A stretch of DNA of 64,000 nucleotides, from positions 4,712,001-4,776,000 of the forward strand of contig NZ_CP026167.1 of NCBI RefSeq assembly GCF_002902985.1. The letters are read 5' to 3'. Each line of letters begins with the position of its first letter. Positions within the stretch are counted from its first letter, which is position 1. Source of the DNA: Leclercia sp. LSNIH1 (GTDB taxonomy: Bacteria; Pseudomonadota; Gammaproteobacteria; Enterobacterales; Enterobacteriaceae). A program made the translations under genes and the position numbers. Under the pieces are notes generated by a model. The model worked only from the letters and a program-made list of their open reading frames with translations. It made no database searches and was not told the origin of the DNA. Of this stretch, positions 17,168-24,120 are shown in pieces.

Positions 17168-18429
17168 AAGGCATGCAGAAAATAAAGCGGGGTAAACAGT
17201 TTGCAGGTGTGGTTCTCTATAGCCTTAAGTCAGGATCTCACCACAAAATCACGCCTTATATTATCGGTGGCAACATGACGGGAAGCACTGCTGCTGAACT
17301 TATCAGTGAATTTGAAGGCACAAGACTACTGCGCCCCGGTGTCGCCAAACCTGTCTGGCATAATTCGCTTCGCCTGCCAAAGGGAGAAACACTGTCAGTC
17401 AGACAATGGGCGGCATTCGCTGACGATTATATGACCCGGATGGGATTCACTGAAACCCATCTTCGCTGCTATATCATGCACGATGATTCGGACGGGCAGC
17501 ATATCCATATAATAGCTAACAGAATTAACATGGTCGGTGGGAAGCTGTACCTTGGGAAAAATGAAAATCTTATCAGTACCCGGATTATCAGCGAGCTGGA
17601 GAAAGTCCACAAACTCACTCAAACCACATCTGCAATCAGTAGTCATAGTCAGGAGAAAAGAAAGCCTTCCCGCAACGAGCTGATGATGGCTGAAAGAACG
17701 ACAACTCCCTGCCCCAGGTCCACTCTGCAGAGCCTGATTGATAATGCGTTAACCGGCCGCCCTGATTTGCTGACTTTTATCGCTATGCTGGAAAAGGTAG
17801 ACGTCAGCTGCAAACCCAATATCGCCTCAACGGGAAAAATGAACGGCTTTTCATTTCAGTACCAAGGTATTGCCTTTAAAGCCTCTCAATTGGGTAAAAA
17901 ATATGGCTGGTCTTCCCTGCAAACATTGATTGATTTCGTACCGGAACATCTGACTTTACTGAAACAAGCACAAAAGCCAACAGTACCTGCACCTGTGCCA
18001 TTAACAGTGCCAATGCCAATGCCAATGCCAATGCCAATGCCAATGCCAATGCCAATGCCAATGCCAATGCCATCATGCGAGTCTGAAGAACAGGCTGCAA
18101 ACCGGGAAACGATTCTGGAGAAAATCCATCAGCTTGAAGAAAAAATTCGTCTGGAAAGACAACAGGAGACAGTGGGTATCATTCAGCTCAGGAGCAAGCT
18201 GCACAATACAACCCGTCAGATACCCCGCCAGCGTCGCCTGAAGGCGTGGCTTTTACTACTCAGCCAAATTGTTGTACTTCTAAGGCGCAAGGGACTGTCA
18301 CTGCTGCATGCCACAATACATCATTTCCGCAAGATTCTTCATCTGCACCTATTAGAACCCATTCCTTTCACAGCCGGTCATTCCCTTCAGGAACAATCAG
18401 TTAGTAATAACCAGCACCTCACACCATAA
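17164..18429 (+). CDS. mobA: Relaxase/mobilisation nuclease
   Basis: 421 aa. The N-terminal relaxase domain (about 1-160) has a candidate catalytic tyrosine in Val-Val-Leu-Tyr-Ser-Leu-Lys and the histidine motif His-Asp-Asp-Ser-Asp-Gly-Gln-His-Ile-His-Ile (about 104-114), as in MOBP-type relaxases. It nicks oriT and pilots the strand during conjugative transfer by a helper system. A Pro-Met repeat follows at about 283-302, then a charged coiled-coil-like segment and a basic tail. The GTG start is set by overlap with mobC. No type IV secretion genes are visible, so the element would be mobilisable rather than self-transmissible. Confidence 0.85.
   Translation: MKGMQKIKRGKQFAGVVLYSLKSGSHHKITPYIIGGNMTGSTAAELISEFEGTRLLRPGVAKPVWHNSLRLPKGETLSVRQWAAFADDYMTRMGFTETHLRCYIMHDDSDGQHIHIIANRINMVGGKLYLGKNENLISTRIISELEKVHKLTQTTSAISSHSQEKRKPSRNELMMAERTTTPCPRSTLQSLIDNALTGRPDLLTFIAMLEKVDVSCKPNIASTGKMNGFSFQYQGIAFKASQLGKKYGWSSLQTLIDFVPEHLTLLKQAQKPTVPAPVPLTVPMPMPMPMPMPMPMPMPMPMPSCESEEQAANRETILEKIHQLEEKIRLERQQETVGIIQLRSKLHNTTRQIPRQRRLKAWLLLLSQIVVLLRRKGLSLLHATIHHFRKILHLHLLEPIPFTAGHSLQEQSVSNNQHLTP
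18010..18069 (+). repeat. (CCAATG)10 hexanucleotide tandem repeat inside mobA
   Basis: Ten perfect copies of CCAATG, each encoding Pro-Met, form a linker between the relaxase domain and the C-terminal region. The unit is a multiple of three, so slippage alters linker length without shifting frame. The purity of the array suggests recent expansion. Confidence 0.9.
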
Positions 18430-18615
18430 GAATCCTTAGTTTATAATGCAATGATAGTCAATAAATTATTGATCGTTTATATAGATCGATAATTTGATTA
18501 CAATAGTTAAAACCAATCACAAAGCAATCATCGATCGGTACAAGCAATTTTACTAAAGCGGGTCATTCATCGAAAATGTTCAAAAATACATCACCTTAAA
18601 TCAGGCCATGGAGTC

Positions 18616-18891
18616 ATGATGGATAATAAAACGATTAGCTGCCCCTTCTGCTTTACACAAAGCCCGCACGGCGTGCGGATTTGCAAAGGCTGCCATGCAA
18701 AAGTGGCCTATGGTGAAAGTCCGCTCAGTGTGGCATTCCTTTTTCAATTCGTGGCATTAGCTCTCGCCTGGTTAGTATTTTCATTGACCGGCAGTACTCC
18801 TGTCTCAGTCATTACGTTTTTTGCCAGCGTTATTATTCTTATCTGCATAATTAAAAAGACCTATGCAGACAGAGTTATCTTTATACGGTGA
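18616..18891 (+). CDS. Zinc-ribbon membrane protein
   Basis: 91 aa. The N-terminus has two Cys pairs (Cys-Pro-Phe-Cys and Cys-Lys-Gly-Cys), a zinc-ribbon, followed by two hydrophobic helices (about 37-57 and 62-82) and a basic end. GGAG precedes the start; the adjacent second ATG is equally possible. It lies 49 nt before a lipoprotein gene in a probable three-gene unit carried with the mob genes. Role unknown. Confidence 0.65.
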   Translation: MMDNKTISCPFCFTQSPHGVRICKGCHAKVAYGESPLSVAFLFQFVALALAWLVFSLTGSTPVSVITFFASVIILICIIKKTYADRVIFIR

Positions 18892-18939
18892 TATTAATTT
18901 CACACCACAGCAAACATAAAAAATTAACATGAGGGACCT

Positions 18940-19326
18940 ATGAAAAAATTCATTACTTCTGCGTTTTTTATTTCCGCTTTACTTATTTCTGGCTGTTCGA
19001 CATCAGGCAATCAGCATCTCAAAAACGAAACATCACAAAGTCTGCAGTCAAAAATCATCAAAAATAAAACAACGAAATCAGAAATAATTACCGCATTAGG
19101 CGAGCCCGAAACCAAGACTACACTTGATAGTGGAAATGAAGAATGGACTTATTCGATGGATAACAATCAGTTTGATGCCACCACATTTATTCCCGTTGTC
19201 GGGCTGCTGACGGGGGGCTCACAGACGCAGGCCAAAACGCTGGAAATCGAATTTAAAGGAGAAACGGTCAGCAAATGGTCGTTCTCTGAAAATACAAGCA
19301 GAATGAATACAGGTCTGATTCAATAA
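18940..19326 (+). CDS. BamE/SmpA-like lipoprotein
   Basis: 128 aa with a lipoprotein signal peptide (lipobox Leu-Ile-Ser-Gly-Cys, lipidated Cys19). The mature part has the SmpA/OmlA pattern: Lys-x-Glu-Ile-x-x-Ala-Leu-Gly-Glu-Pro, then Glu-Trp-x-Tyr-Ser and a final beta-strand region. BamE itself is an outer-membrane assembly factor; plasmid-borne relatives are of unknown use and may modify the envelope during mobilisation or surface exclusion. Good ribosome binding site (GAGGG). Confidence 0.75.
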   Translation: MKKFITSAFFISALLISGCSTSGNQHLKNETSQSLQSKIIKNKTTKSEIITALGEPETKTTLDSGNEEWTYSMDNNQFDATTFIPVVGLLTGGSQTQAKTLEIEFKGETVSKWSFSENTSRMNTGLIQ

Positions 19327-19352
19327 CTCACGTTACAGCCAGGGAATTATTT

Positions 19353-19673
19353 ATGAAAACTTATGCCGTTATCACACTCGTTACCGCTGCATCGTTGCTG
19401 AGTGGCTGTAACAGCGAACCTTCCGAACAGGATATTTACACTGCCATGAATAAGGTCGTTGCGCAGGCGAATGCTTTCGTGAAATCTATAGCAGGCAAGG
19501 ATGTCCCAAAAGACGCACTGCGCGAATTAAAATCAGTCAAAAAGCATGACTGCGTAGAAGTCTCTGATAAAAGTTATAAATGCAATGTGACGGCTATTGT
19601 CGATAACGAAAAGCGTACTGCTGCTGTAACCCTTGTCAAAACGGATGATGGCTGGCAGGTCGTTGATAAGTAA
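19353..19673 (+). CDS. Small lipoprotein
   Basis: 106 aa with lipobox Leu-Leu-Ser-Gly-Cys (lipidated Cys19). The mature part is a small alpha/beta domain with two cysteines (Asp-Cys-Val-Glu and Lys-Cys-Asn-Val) that could form a disulfide in the periplasm. It begins 26 nt after the BamE-like gene and ends just before a strong terminator, so it is the last gene of the unit. Function unknown. Confidence 0.7.
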   Translation: MKTYAVITLVTAASLLSGCNSEPSEQDIYTAMNKVVAQANAFVKSIAGKDVPKDALRELKSVKKHDCVEVSDKSYKCNVTAIVDNEKRTAAVTLVKTDDGWQVVDK

Positions 19674-19696
19674 ACCCACCTTAAAGCCATCACGAC

Positions 19697-19731
19697 AGGC
19701 GGGACGCCAACTGGGTGGCTCCTGCCTTTTT
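19697..19731 (+). terminator. Intrinsic terminator after the lipoprotein genes
   Basis: AGGCGGGA pairs with the TCCTGCCT segment, with an inner GCCA/TGGC stem, followed by a run of five T. It closes the zinc-ribbon/lipoprotein unit. Confidence 0.75.
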
Positions 19732-19818
19732 AATACTCGATTTTGACCTGCCGGAAACGCCAGCTCCATTTCTCTCCACCATTCAGCATCCCATTCCTTG
19801 TACACGCTGCTGCCGCTA

Positions 19819-20256
19819 TCAAAGTCTTTTCCTGATCACTGAGCCTGGCGGAGTATAAGCCAGAGAGCCTGCAATGCGTTTCTTTTCATACTGAGCCAGC
19901 AAATCAGCATAAATATGCTCTGCTTCGTCCAGATTGCCTGAAATATAATTCACAAGTGAATTCAGGCAATGCAGCAATGTATTGCTGTTTGCAAGCTTCC
20001 TGAGCAGAGTTGTGTTCAGGGTTGAAACGACTCCTGTAAACATCTGCATAATATTATCAACGTGATAACATGAATTGCGATACTGCGCCCGTGAATAAAA
20101 ATACTTCAGATGATACCCGGCGAAGAGAACATAAAGTTTTTTGTAAAAGACATTGTTATTAACGCTGTTGTGATGATGGGTTATAAATTTATCAACAACA
20201 TGTATAAACTTTTCCTCCTGAGATAAAACATCAATAGCACTCATAATTTTCTCCAT
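19819..20256 (-). CDS. Hypothetical protein with basic C-terminal tail
   Basis: 145 aa, apparently all helical and rich in Tyr, His and Asn. No signal peptide and no recognised domain. GGAG lies close to the start; an in-frame ATG four codons in (Met-Ser-Ala-Ile-Asp) is an alternative. The chain ends Val-Ile-Arg-Lys-Arg-Leu, like the tails of the two ankyrin proteins (Lys-Lys-Arg-Leu, Lys-Arg-Arg-Leu). Function unknown. Confidence 0.55.
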   Translation of the reverse strand: MEKIMSAIDVLSQEEKFIHVVDKFITHHHNSVNNNVFYKKLYVLFAGYHLKYFYSRAQYRNSCYHVDNIMQMFTGVVSTLNTTLLRKLANSNTLLHCLNSLVNYISGNLDEAEHIYADLLAQYEKKRIAGSLAYTPPGSVIRKRL

Positions 20257-20701
20257 TTTTTGTTTTTATAATTAAGTACTATCATCTTCAAAAATAAAAT
20301 CAATAGTAATTTAAAAATATTTTTATAAAACAATATTTATTCTATTCTCACTTAAAACAGCTTTCACTGTGGAGATATTGAGTCCTCCAGATTGCATTAC
20401 TATTTCATATTTCAATTATCTGAGTCATTTCCATATTTCAGATAAAAAAACCACAGGAATATTTTTGAGAGCGTGCTACGCACTGGCTTACGCCCCGACT
20501 ACCGATAAATGTTAATTATTTTTACCAAACCGGTGAAAACCATAATTTTGTTTCCCTGGCAGCGCCGCTGAGTGCCCACAGCACTCACTCGCTGAAGCAG
20601 AAAGGGTTTTTCCGAAGGGTCCCGGCGTGAGCCGTACTCAGCAAATGGGCAAATCATGTATCTGTGTTCGCTTTCCCGATCAACTCAGCCTCCTGATTTT
20701 T

Positions 20702-20766
20702 TGCGCGAAGCGTATTTGTAATGACAGTTAACCTCAGGTCTATGAACTCGTGCGCGAAGCGTATTT
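20702..20766 (+). repeat. Direct repeats of TGCGCGAAGCGTATTT
   Basis: Two identical 16-nt copies start 49 nt apart (20702 and 20751). They could be iteron-like binding sites for the RepL-like protein; two copies are few for a true iteron array. Confidence 0.6.
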
Positions 20767-20796
20767 ATACTTACAGAAAATACTGTAGTAATGTTC

Positions 20797-20835
20797 TGAA
20801 GCCCAATGGCGCAACACACAGTTGCGCAGGCTTCA
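20797..20835. repeat. Two-part hairpin with 14 paired bases
   Basis: Outer arms TGAAGCC (20797-20803) and GGCTTCA (20829-20835) and inner arms GCGCAAC (20809-20815) and GTTGCGC (20821-20827) with a 5-nt loop. The asymmetric internal loop and the lack of a T-run argue for a DNA or RNA structural element rather than a terminator. Confidence 0.6.
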
Positions 20836-21226
20836 CTTAAGAAATGATATAATGTAAGAAAAACAATAATAAAAGTGTTTTCATCAGGTACACCAAGGCC
20901 TTGAGTATCATTCTAATGCAAAACTGTGGTTTCTTATTTCTTTATCACTCTTTTATCTTGCAGAACACAATTGAAAATTAACCAATAAAATCAAATAATT
21001 AAACAAACCCTGCCGTTATTAATTTCAGAACCAAAAATCATTAATTACATAACAGGTGATGGTGAAATTTAGCACCCCTTGTTTTAAATTTGATAACCAA
21101 CCATCTCCCACTAAATAACAACCGTAAAATCTCAAAGTAAATACAATTAAATAATACTACCAACCAAGTTGACAAATAAATTAAATGTGCCATATATGTA
21201 ATCACAACAATAAAAAAGGAGCCATC

Positions 21227-21793
21227 ATGTCAATCACAAGCGTTGTATTAACTAAAGAACAAAAGTCCATTATTGCAGAAGCATTAGAGGTTATGCCCGA
21301 AGATCTGGAAGAAATAAAGATTAAAGCAAATAGCTATAAAAAAACGTCATTCAGAGACGATTTCTCAATGATATTCAAAGGCAATATGGCCACACTCGCC
21401 AGGATGGATTTGACGCCCACAGCGTTTAGAATTGTGCTTTATCTCTTCTCAGTAATTGATTATGGAAATATTATCCCTGATTTTTCACAGTCACGTATAG
21501 CCAAAGATCTTGGGCTGAATAAATCAAATGTCTCACGCGCATTCAAAGAGTTATTTGAGAGAAAAATACTTATTCGTGACGCCATAGATAACCAAGTATA
21601 CCTTAATTCAAACTTGTGTGTTAAAGGAATCCCTCGTCGTTTCAATGAAGATCTGATGGATAAATTTAGAAAGTCCAGACTGGAGACAGAAGACTTTGCC
21701 AATTCGTTTAACTTTTATCGTGCAGGGAGTAAAACAAAGCCGGTTAAAAATCCCAAAAGAAGATATCCTACAGACGGCATTCCATTTGATTAA
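21227..21793 (+). CDS. RepL-like winged-helix plasmid replication protein
   Basis: 188 aa. The middle (about 50-130) is a winged helix: Leu-Thr-Pro-Thr-Ala-Phe-Arg-Ile-Val-Leu-Tyr-Leu, Gln-Ser-Arg-Ile-Ala-Lys-Asp-Leu-Gly-Leu-Asn-Lys-Ser-Asn-Val-Ser-Arg-Ala recognition helix, then a wing ending Tyr-Leu-Asn-Ser-Asn-Leu-Cys-Val-Lys-Gly. This order fits the RepL family of plasmid replication/maintenance proteins. ATG 21227 is used because AAGGAG stands just before it; an upstream in-frame ATG at 21185 lacks one. It implies that the island descends from, or can exist as, a plasmid. It could instead be a transcription regulator of the same fold. Confidence 0.65.
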   Translation: MSITSVVLTKEQKSIIAEALEVMPEDLEEIKIKANSYKKTSFRDDFSMIFKGNMATLARMDLTPTAFRIVLYLFSVIDYGNIIPDFSQSRIAKDLGLNKSNVSRAFKELFERKILIRDAIDNQVYLNSNLCVKGIPRRFNEDLMDKFRKSRLETEDFANSFNFYRAGSKTKPVKNPKRRYPTDGIPFD

Positions 21794-21882
21794 AATAATA
21801 AATAATGCTGTTGAACAATTTATACTTCCGCAAATGACTATTTCCCAATATAAATTTAATTTTATATTGGGAATGAAATTAA

Positions 21883-22458
21883 TCATAAAATATCATTAAG
21901 TATATGACGTTCTTGTTCAATTACACATGATTTAACCATCCCACTTAGTACACTAACAAAAACGTCATTCCATTTCTGGCGCTCTCTCGAAGCATGCCAG
22001 TTCTCAAACAACACTTTCTCAAGAGAGATCCAAATAACTTCTGCGCGAGAGGTATTTAATAGCTCCTTGAATACTTCGTCAGATACAGTAAGGGCATGAG
22101 AATAAATTTTATTATCAATAGTCCAGAAAGGCTCTGGCTTGGTAAAATCAGCCAAAGAAGCAAAAGCCAACCCACGGACCTGTGCTGCTTCCATTGTGCT
22201 GTTCACTTTATGATTATCCCGCCAGGTTTTTAAATCACCCAACAGATAATTTACGCGTTGATTTCTTGCTTTGCTATCTTCAGCCTGGTATTGGATATAA
22301 GCAGGGCCATTACCAGTCTGGCGATAACGAGCCAATGTTTTGACACTTACACCAAGGTAAAGGGCCGAAACTTCAGCACTCAGGGTTGCATCATCTGGCA
22401 TACTACCAAATAGCCGCCATACTTCAGCATATTCCCTTAAAGTATCGATTGCACTCAT
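21883..22458 (-). CDS. Helix-turn-helix protein linked to the integrase
   Basis: 191 aa. Residues about 27-60 form a MerR/AlpA-like helix-turn-helix (Leu-Gly-Val-Ser-Val-Lys-Thr-Leu-Ala-Arg-Tyr-Arg-Gln-Thr-Gly-Asn-Gly-Pro), as seen in excisionases and AlpA-type regulators. The remainder is unrecognised. It starts 11 nt after the integrase stop, with a purine-rich ribosome binding site, so it is co-transcribed with the integrase. Probable roles are excision directionality or integrase control. Confidence 0.6.
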   Translation of the reverse strand: MSAIDTLREYAEVWRLFGSMPDDATLSAEVSALYLGVSVKTLARYRQTGNGPAYIQYQAEDSKARNQRVNYLLGDLKTWRDNHKVNSTMEAAQVRGLAFASLADFTKPEPFWTIDNKIYSHALTVSDEVFKELLNTSRAEVIWISLEKVLFENWHASRERQKWNDVFVSVLSGMVKSCVIEQERHILNDIL

Positions 22459-22469
22459 TCCCTGTCCCC

Positions 22470-23924
22470 CTAATTTGTTGGCAATGGTTGATATTTCGCC
22501 GAAGCCAAAAGTGTATTATACAACTCAGGTACTGTCATCAGCATATGAAGCTCAATCCGTTGAAGTGCCTCAAAAACTCGCTCGTTATCAGGCTCAGCAT
22601 ATCTTTCAGTAGGGTCCGTGGTATTACGGTGGTTAAGCAATCTTTTCACCACTGCATACGAAGTTAGTTCTTCTGCAACACGGCCAAAAGTTCTTCGCAG
22701 ATCGTGCATTCCCAGCTTCATTATTCCAGCTTCCTGACAGATATACTCGCGCAAGCTTTTACTGTCAGAATAATGTCCAACCTTGCTTCGTGATGAACGA
22801 GCCGGAAAAACCCATTTGCGTTTATCTGCCCGTATTTCGGTATCGTTGACGATATCTCGTCGGTCTTCCAGAATTCGCTTTGTAGCATCACAGATTGGAA
22901 GCTCATGGTCGTTACGATTTTTCGTGTCGTAAAAGCGAATAACCCGGTTTTCGAGATCGACATAGCTTGTCGTTCTGACTTCCTCTTCTGTCAGGGCCTC
23001 TCGCCAGCACAGTGTTGCTGTCTCTTCTTTCCTGGCTCCTGTCAAAATGGTCAGCAACAGATAATCACAACCCAAACGATTAAAACCTCTCTTATTGTGT
23101 AATGCAGCTAGAAACCGTCCCAAAGTATCTTTGGGGGACAATGGATTTCGTACGCCCTTGGCACGATAGCTATCTTCCAGCTCAGATCGTGTTCTGAACT
23201 TCTTCTGTACCTTTAAAATTGAAAAAGGATTATAGGACAACGAAGGTTGTCGTTGCTGGGTCTGAGCATTCCCAGCTTCAATCTCGATTGCGTGTTTTAC
23301 AGCAACATTGGCCCACCTAAAAGTCTGTTCTGCTGCTGTTCTGGCTCTTGAAGCAATCTCGTCAAACTTTCGAAGGATTTCATTACCAGTAAGATCCTTG
23401 ATTCGAAGGTTTTGCCATTCTTTCAACCGATTCTCAGCTTTGTCTAACACATTGAGAGTGTTTGGTTTAGCAGGTTTGGTTCTGCCAAGTAAGTGACTCC
23501 TGTATTGGGCAAAAGCTTCACTCACGGTCAATTCAGCCAGATCGAGTTCCCTTTTAATCTTGTTGGGATTTCTCTTTGTTGCAATCATTGTCTGAACCAA
23601 CTGCCGAGCTGCCTCACGGGCTTGATCGATACTCGGAAAATCGGACACATTCCCAACCTTTACTTTCAAGACAGAGCTTGGCTTCTTACCCTCACTGACA
23701 TTACGATCTGAAGAGGCTACTCTTCGCTGGATTACATAGGTTTTTTTCGTCAAACTGACCTTCACACCGAAGCCAACGGGTGAATCTCGATGATCGTCAA
23801 AAACTATGTAAGGTTTTTGGTCAGGGTTGGCTTCGAAAACGACTTTTCCAGAGCTACTGAGCTCAGGCTTAACATTAATACTTAACTTGTTGATAATAAA
23901 AGCCTGATTGAGAGTTGTTTTCAA
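22470..23924 (-). CDS. int: Tyrosine recombinase (island integrase)
   Basis: About 484 aa. The catalytic domain (about 250-450) contains Thr-Gly-Ala-Arg-Lys-Glu-Glu (first Arg), His-Asp-Leu-Arg-Arg-Thr-Phe (HxxR), Leu-Leu-Asn-His-Arg, and Thr-Glu-Arg-Tyr-Ala-Glu-Pro (nucleophile Tyr). The N-terminal part has an arm-binding region and a SAM-like core-binding domain. A TTG at 23924 with GGTGGTGA before it is a plausible start; the frame stays open to 23966. The gene sits at the extreme right end of the island with its 5' end toward mutS, as expected for an integrase next to its attachment site. Confidence 0.9.
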   Translation of the reverse strand: MKTTLNQAFIINKLSINVKPELSSSGKVVFEANPDQKPYIVFDDHRDSPVGFGVKVSLTKKTYVIQRRVASSDRNVSEGKKPSSVLKVKVGNVSDFPSIDQAREAARQLVQTMIATKRNPNKIKRELDLAELTVSEAFAQYRSHLLGRTKPAKPNTLNVLDKAENRLKEWQNLRIKDLTGNEILRKFDEIASRARTAAEQTFRWANVAVKHAIEIEAGNAQTQQRQPSLSYNPFSILKVQKKFRTRSELEDSYRAKGVRNPLSPKDTLGRFLAALHNKRGFNRLGCDYLLLTILTGARKEETATLCWREALTEEEVRTTSYVDLENRVIRFYDTKNRNDHELPICDATKRILEDRRDIVNDTEIRADKRKWVFPARSSRSKVGHYSDSKSLREYICQEAGIMKLGMHDLRRTFGRVAEELTSYAVVKRLLNHRNTTDPTERYAEPDNERVFEALQRIELHMLMTVPELYNTLLASAKYQPLPTN

Positions 23925-24120
23925 AGTATCACCACCATTTGTAACCCAAAGAAGGAGTACAACCAATCTATCACGCTTTGGGCTACAAGTGAGCTACAAA
24001 TTTATGGGTTTATGTGGGTTTAAAGGGGTTTTACCTGGGGCCATATGAGCACTTGAAAGAATTAAAAAATGAGTAAAATCAATATGAATGAAGACATTGA
24101 TAAGGACTTCTCTAGCCATA
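23925..24120. other. Right island junction / candidate attR overlapping the mutS 5' end
   Basis: Between the integrase start and the conserved MutS sequence. It carries short direct repeats (GGGCTACAAG / GAGCTACAAA; ATGGGTTTATGTGGGTTTA) of the kind bound by integrases. Conserved mutS sequence begins near 24115 (CCATACCCCCATGATGCAG), so the crossover probably lies just upstream of or within that segment. The left partner is outside the window. Confidence 0.55.

Larger units (their letters stand above)
20257..21226. other. Long non-coding region upstream of repL-like gene, candidate replication origin
   Basis: About 970 bp without a convincing gene. It holds a 6-bp hairpin (GAGTGC 20570-20575 / GCACTC 20581-20586), two copies of the 16-mer TGCGCGAAGCGTATTT (20702-20717 and 20751-20766), a two-part hairpin at 20797-20835, a TATAAT at 20848-20853, and the ACCGTAAAATCT motif at 21121-21132. 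Dense structure next to a replication-protein gene suggests an origin or copy-control region from the plasmid ancestor. Confidence 0.5.

Noticed and set aside
17876..18100. Minus-strand frame with an Ala-Leu repeat in the relaxase
   Set aside because: It is the reverse reading of the CCAATG array; low complexity with no start signal.
24084..24086. Using the second ATG as the mutS start
   Set aside because: It has no better ribosome binding site than 24069; both keep the conserved region. Left as an alternative.
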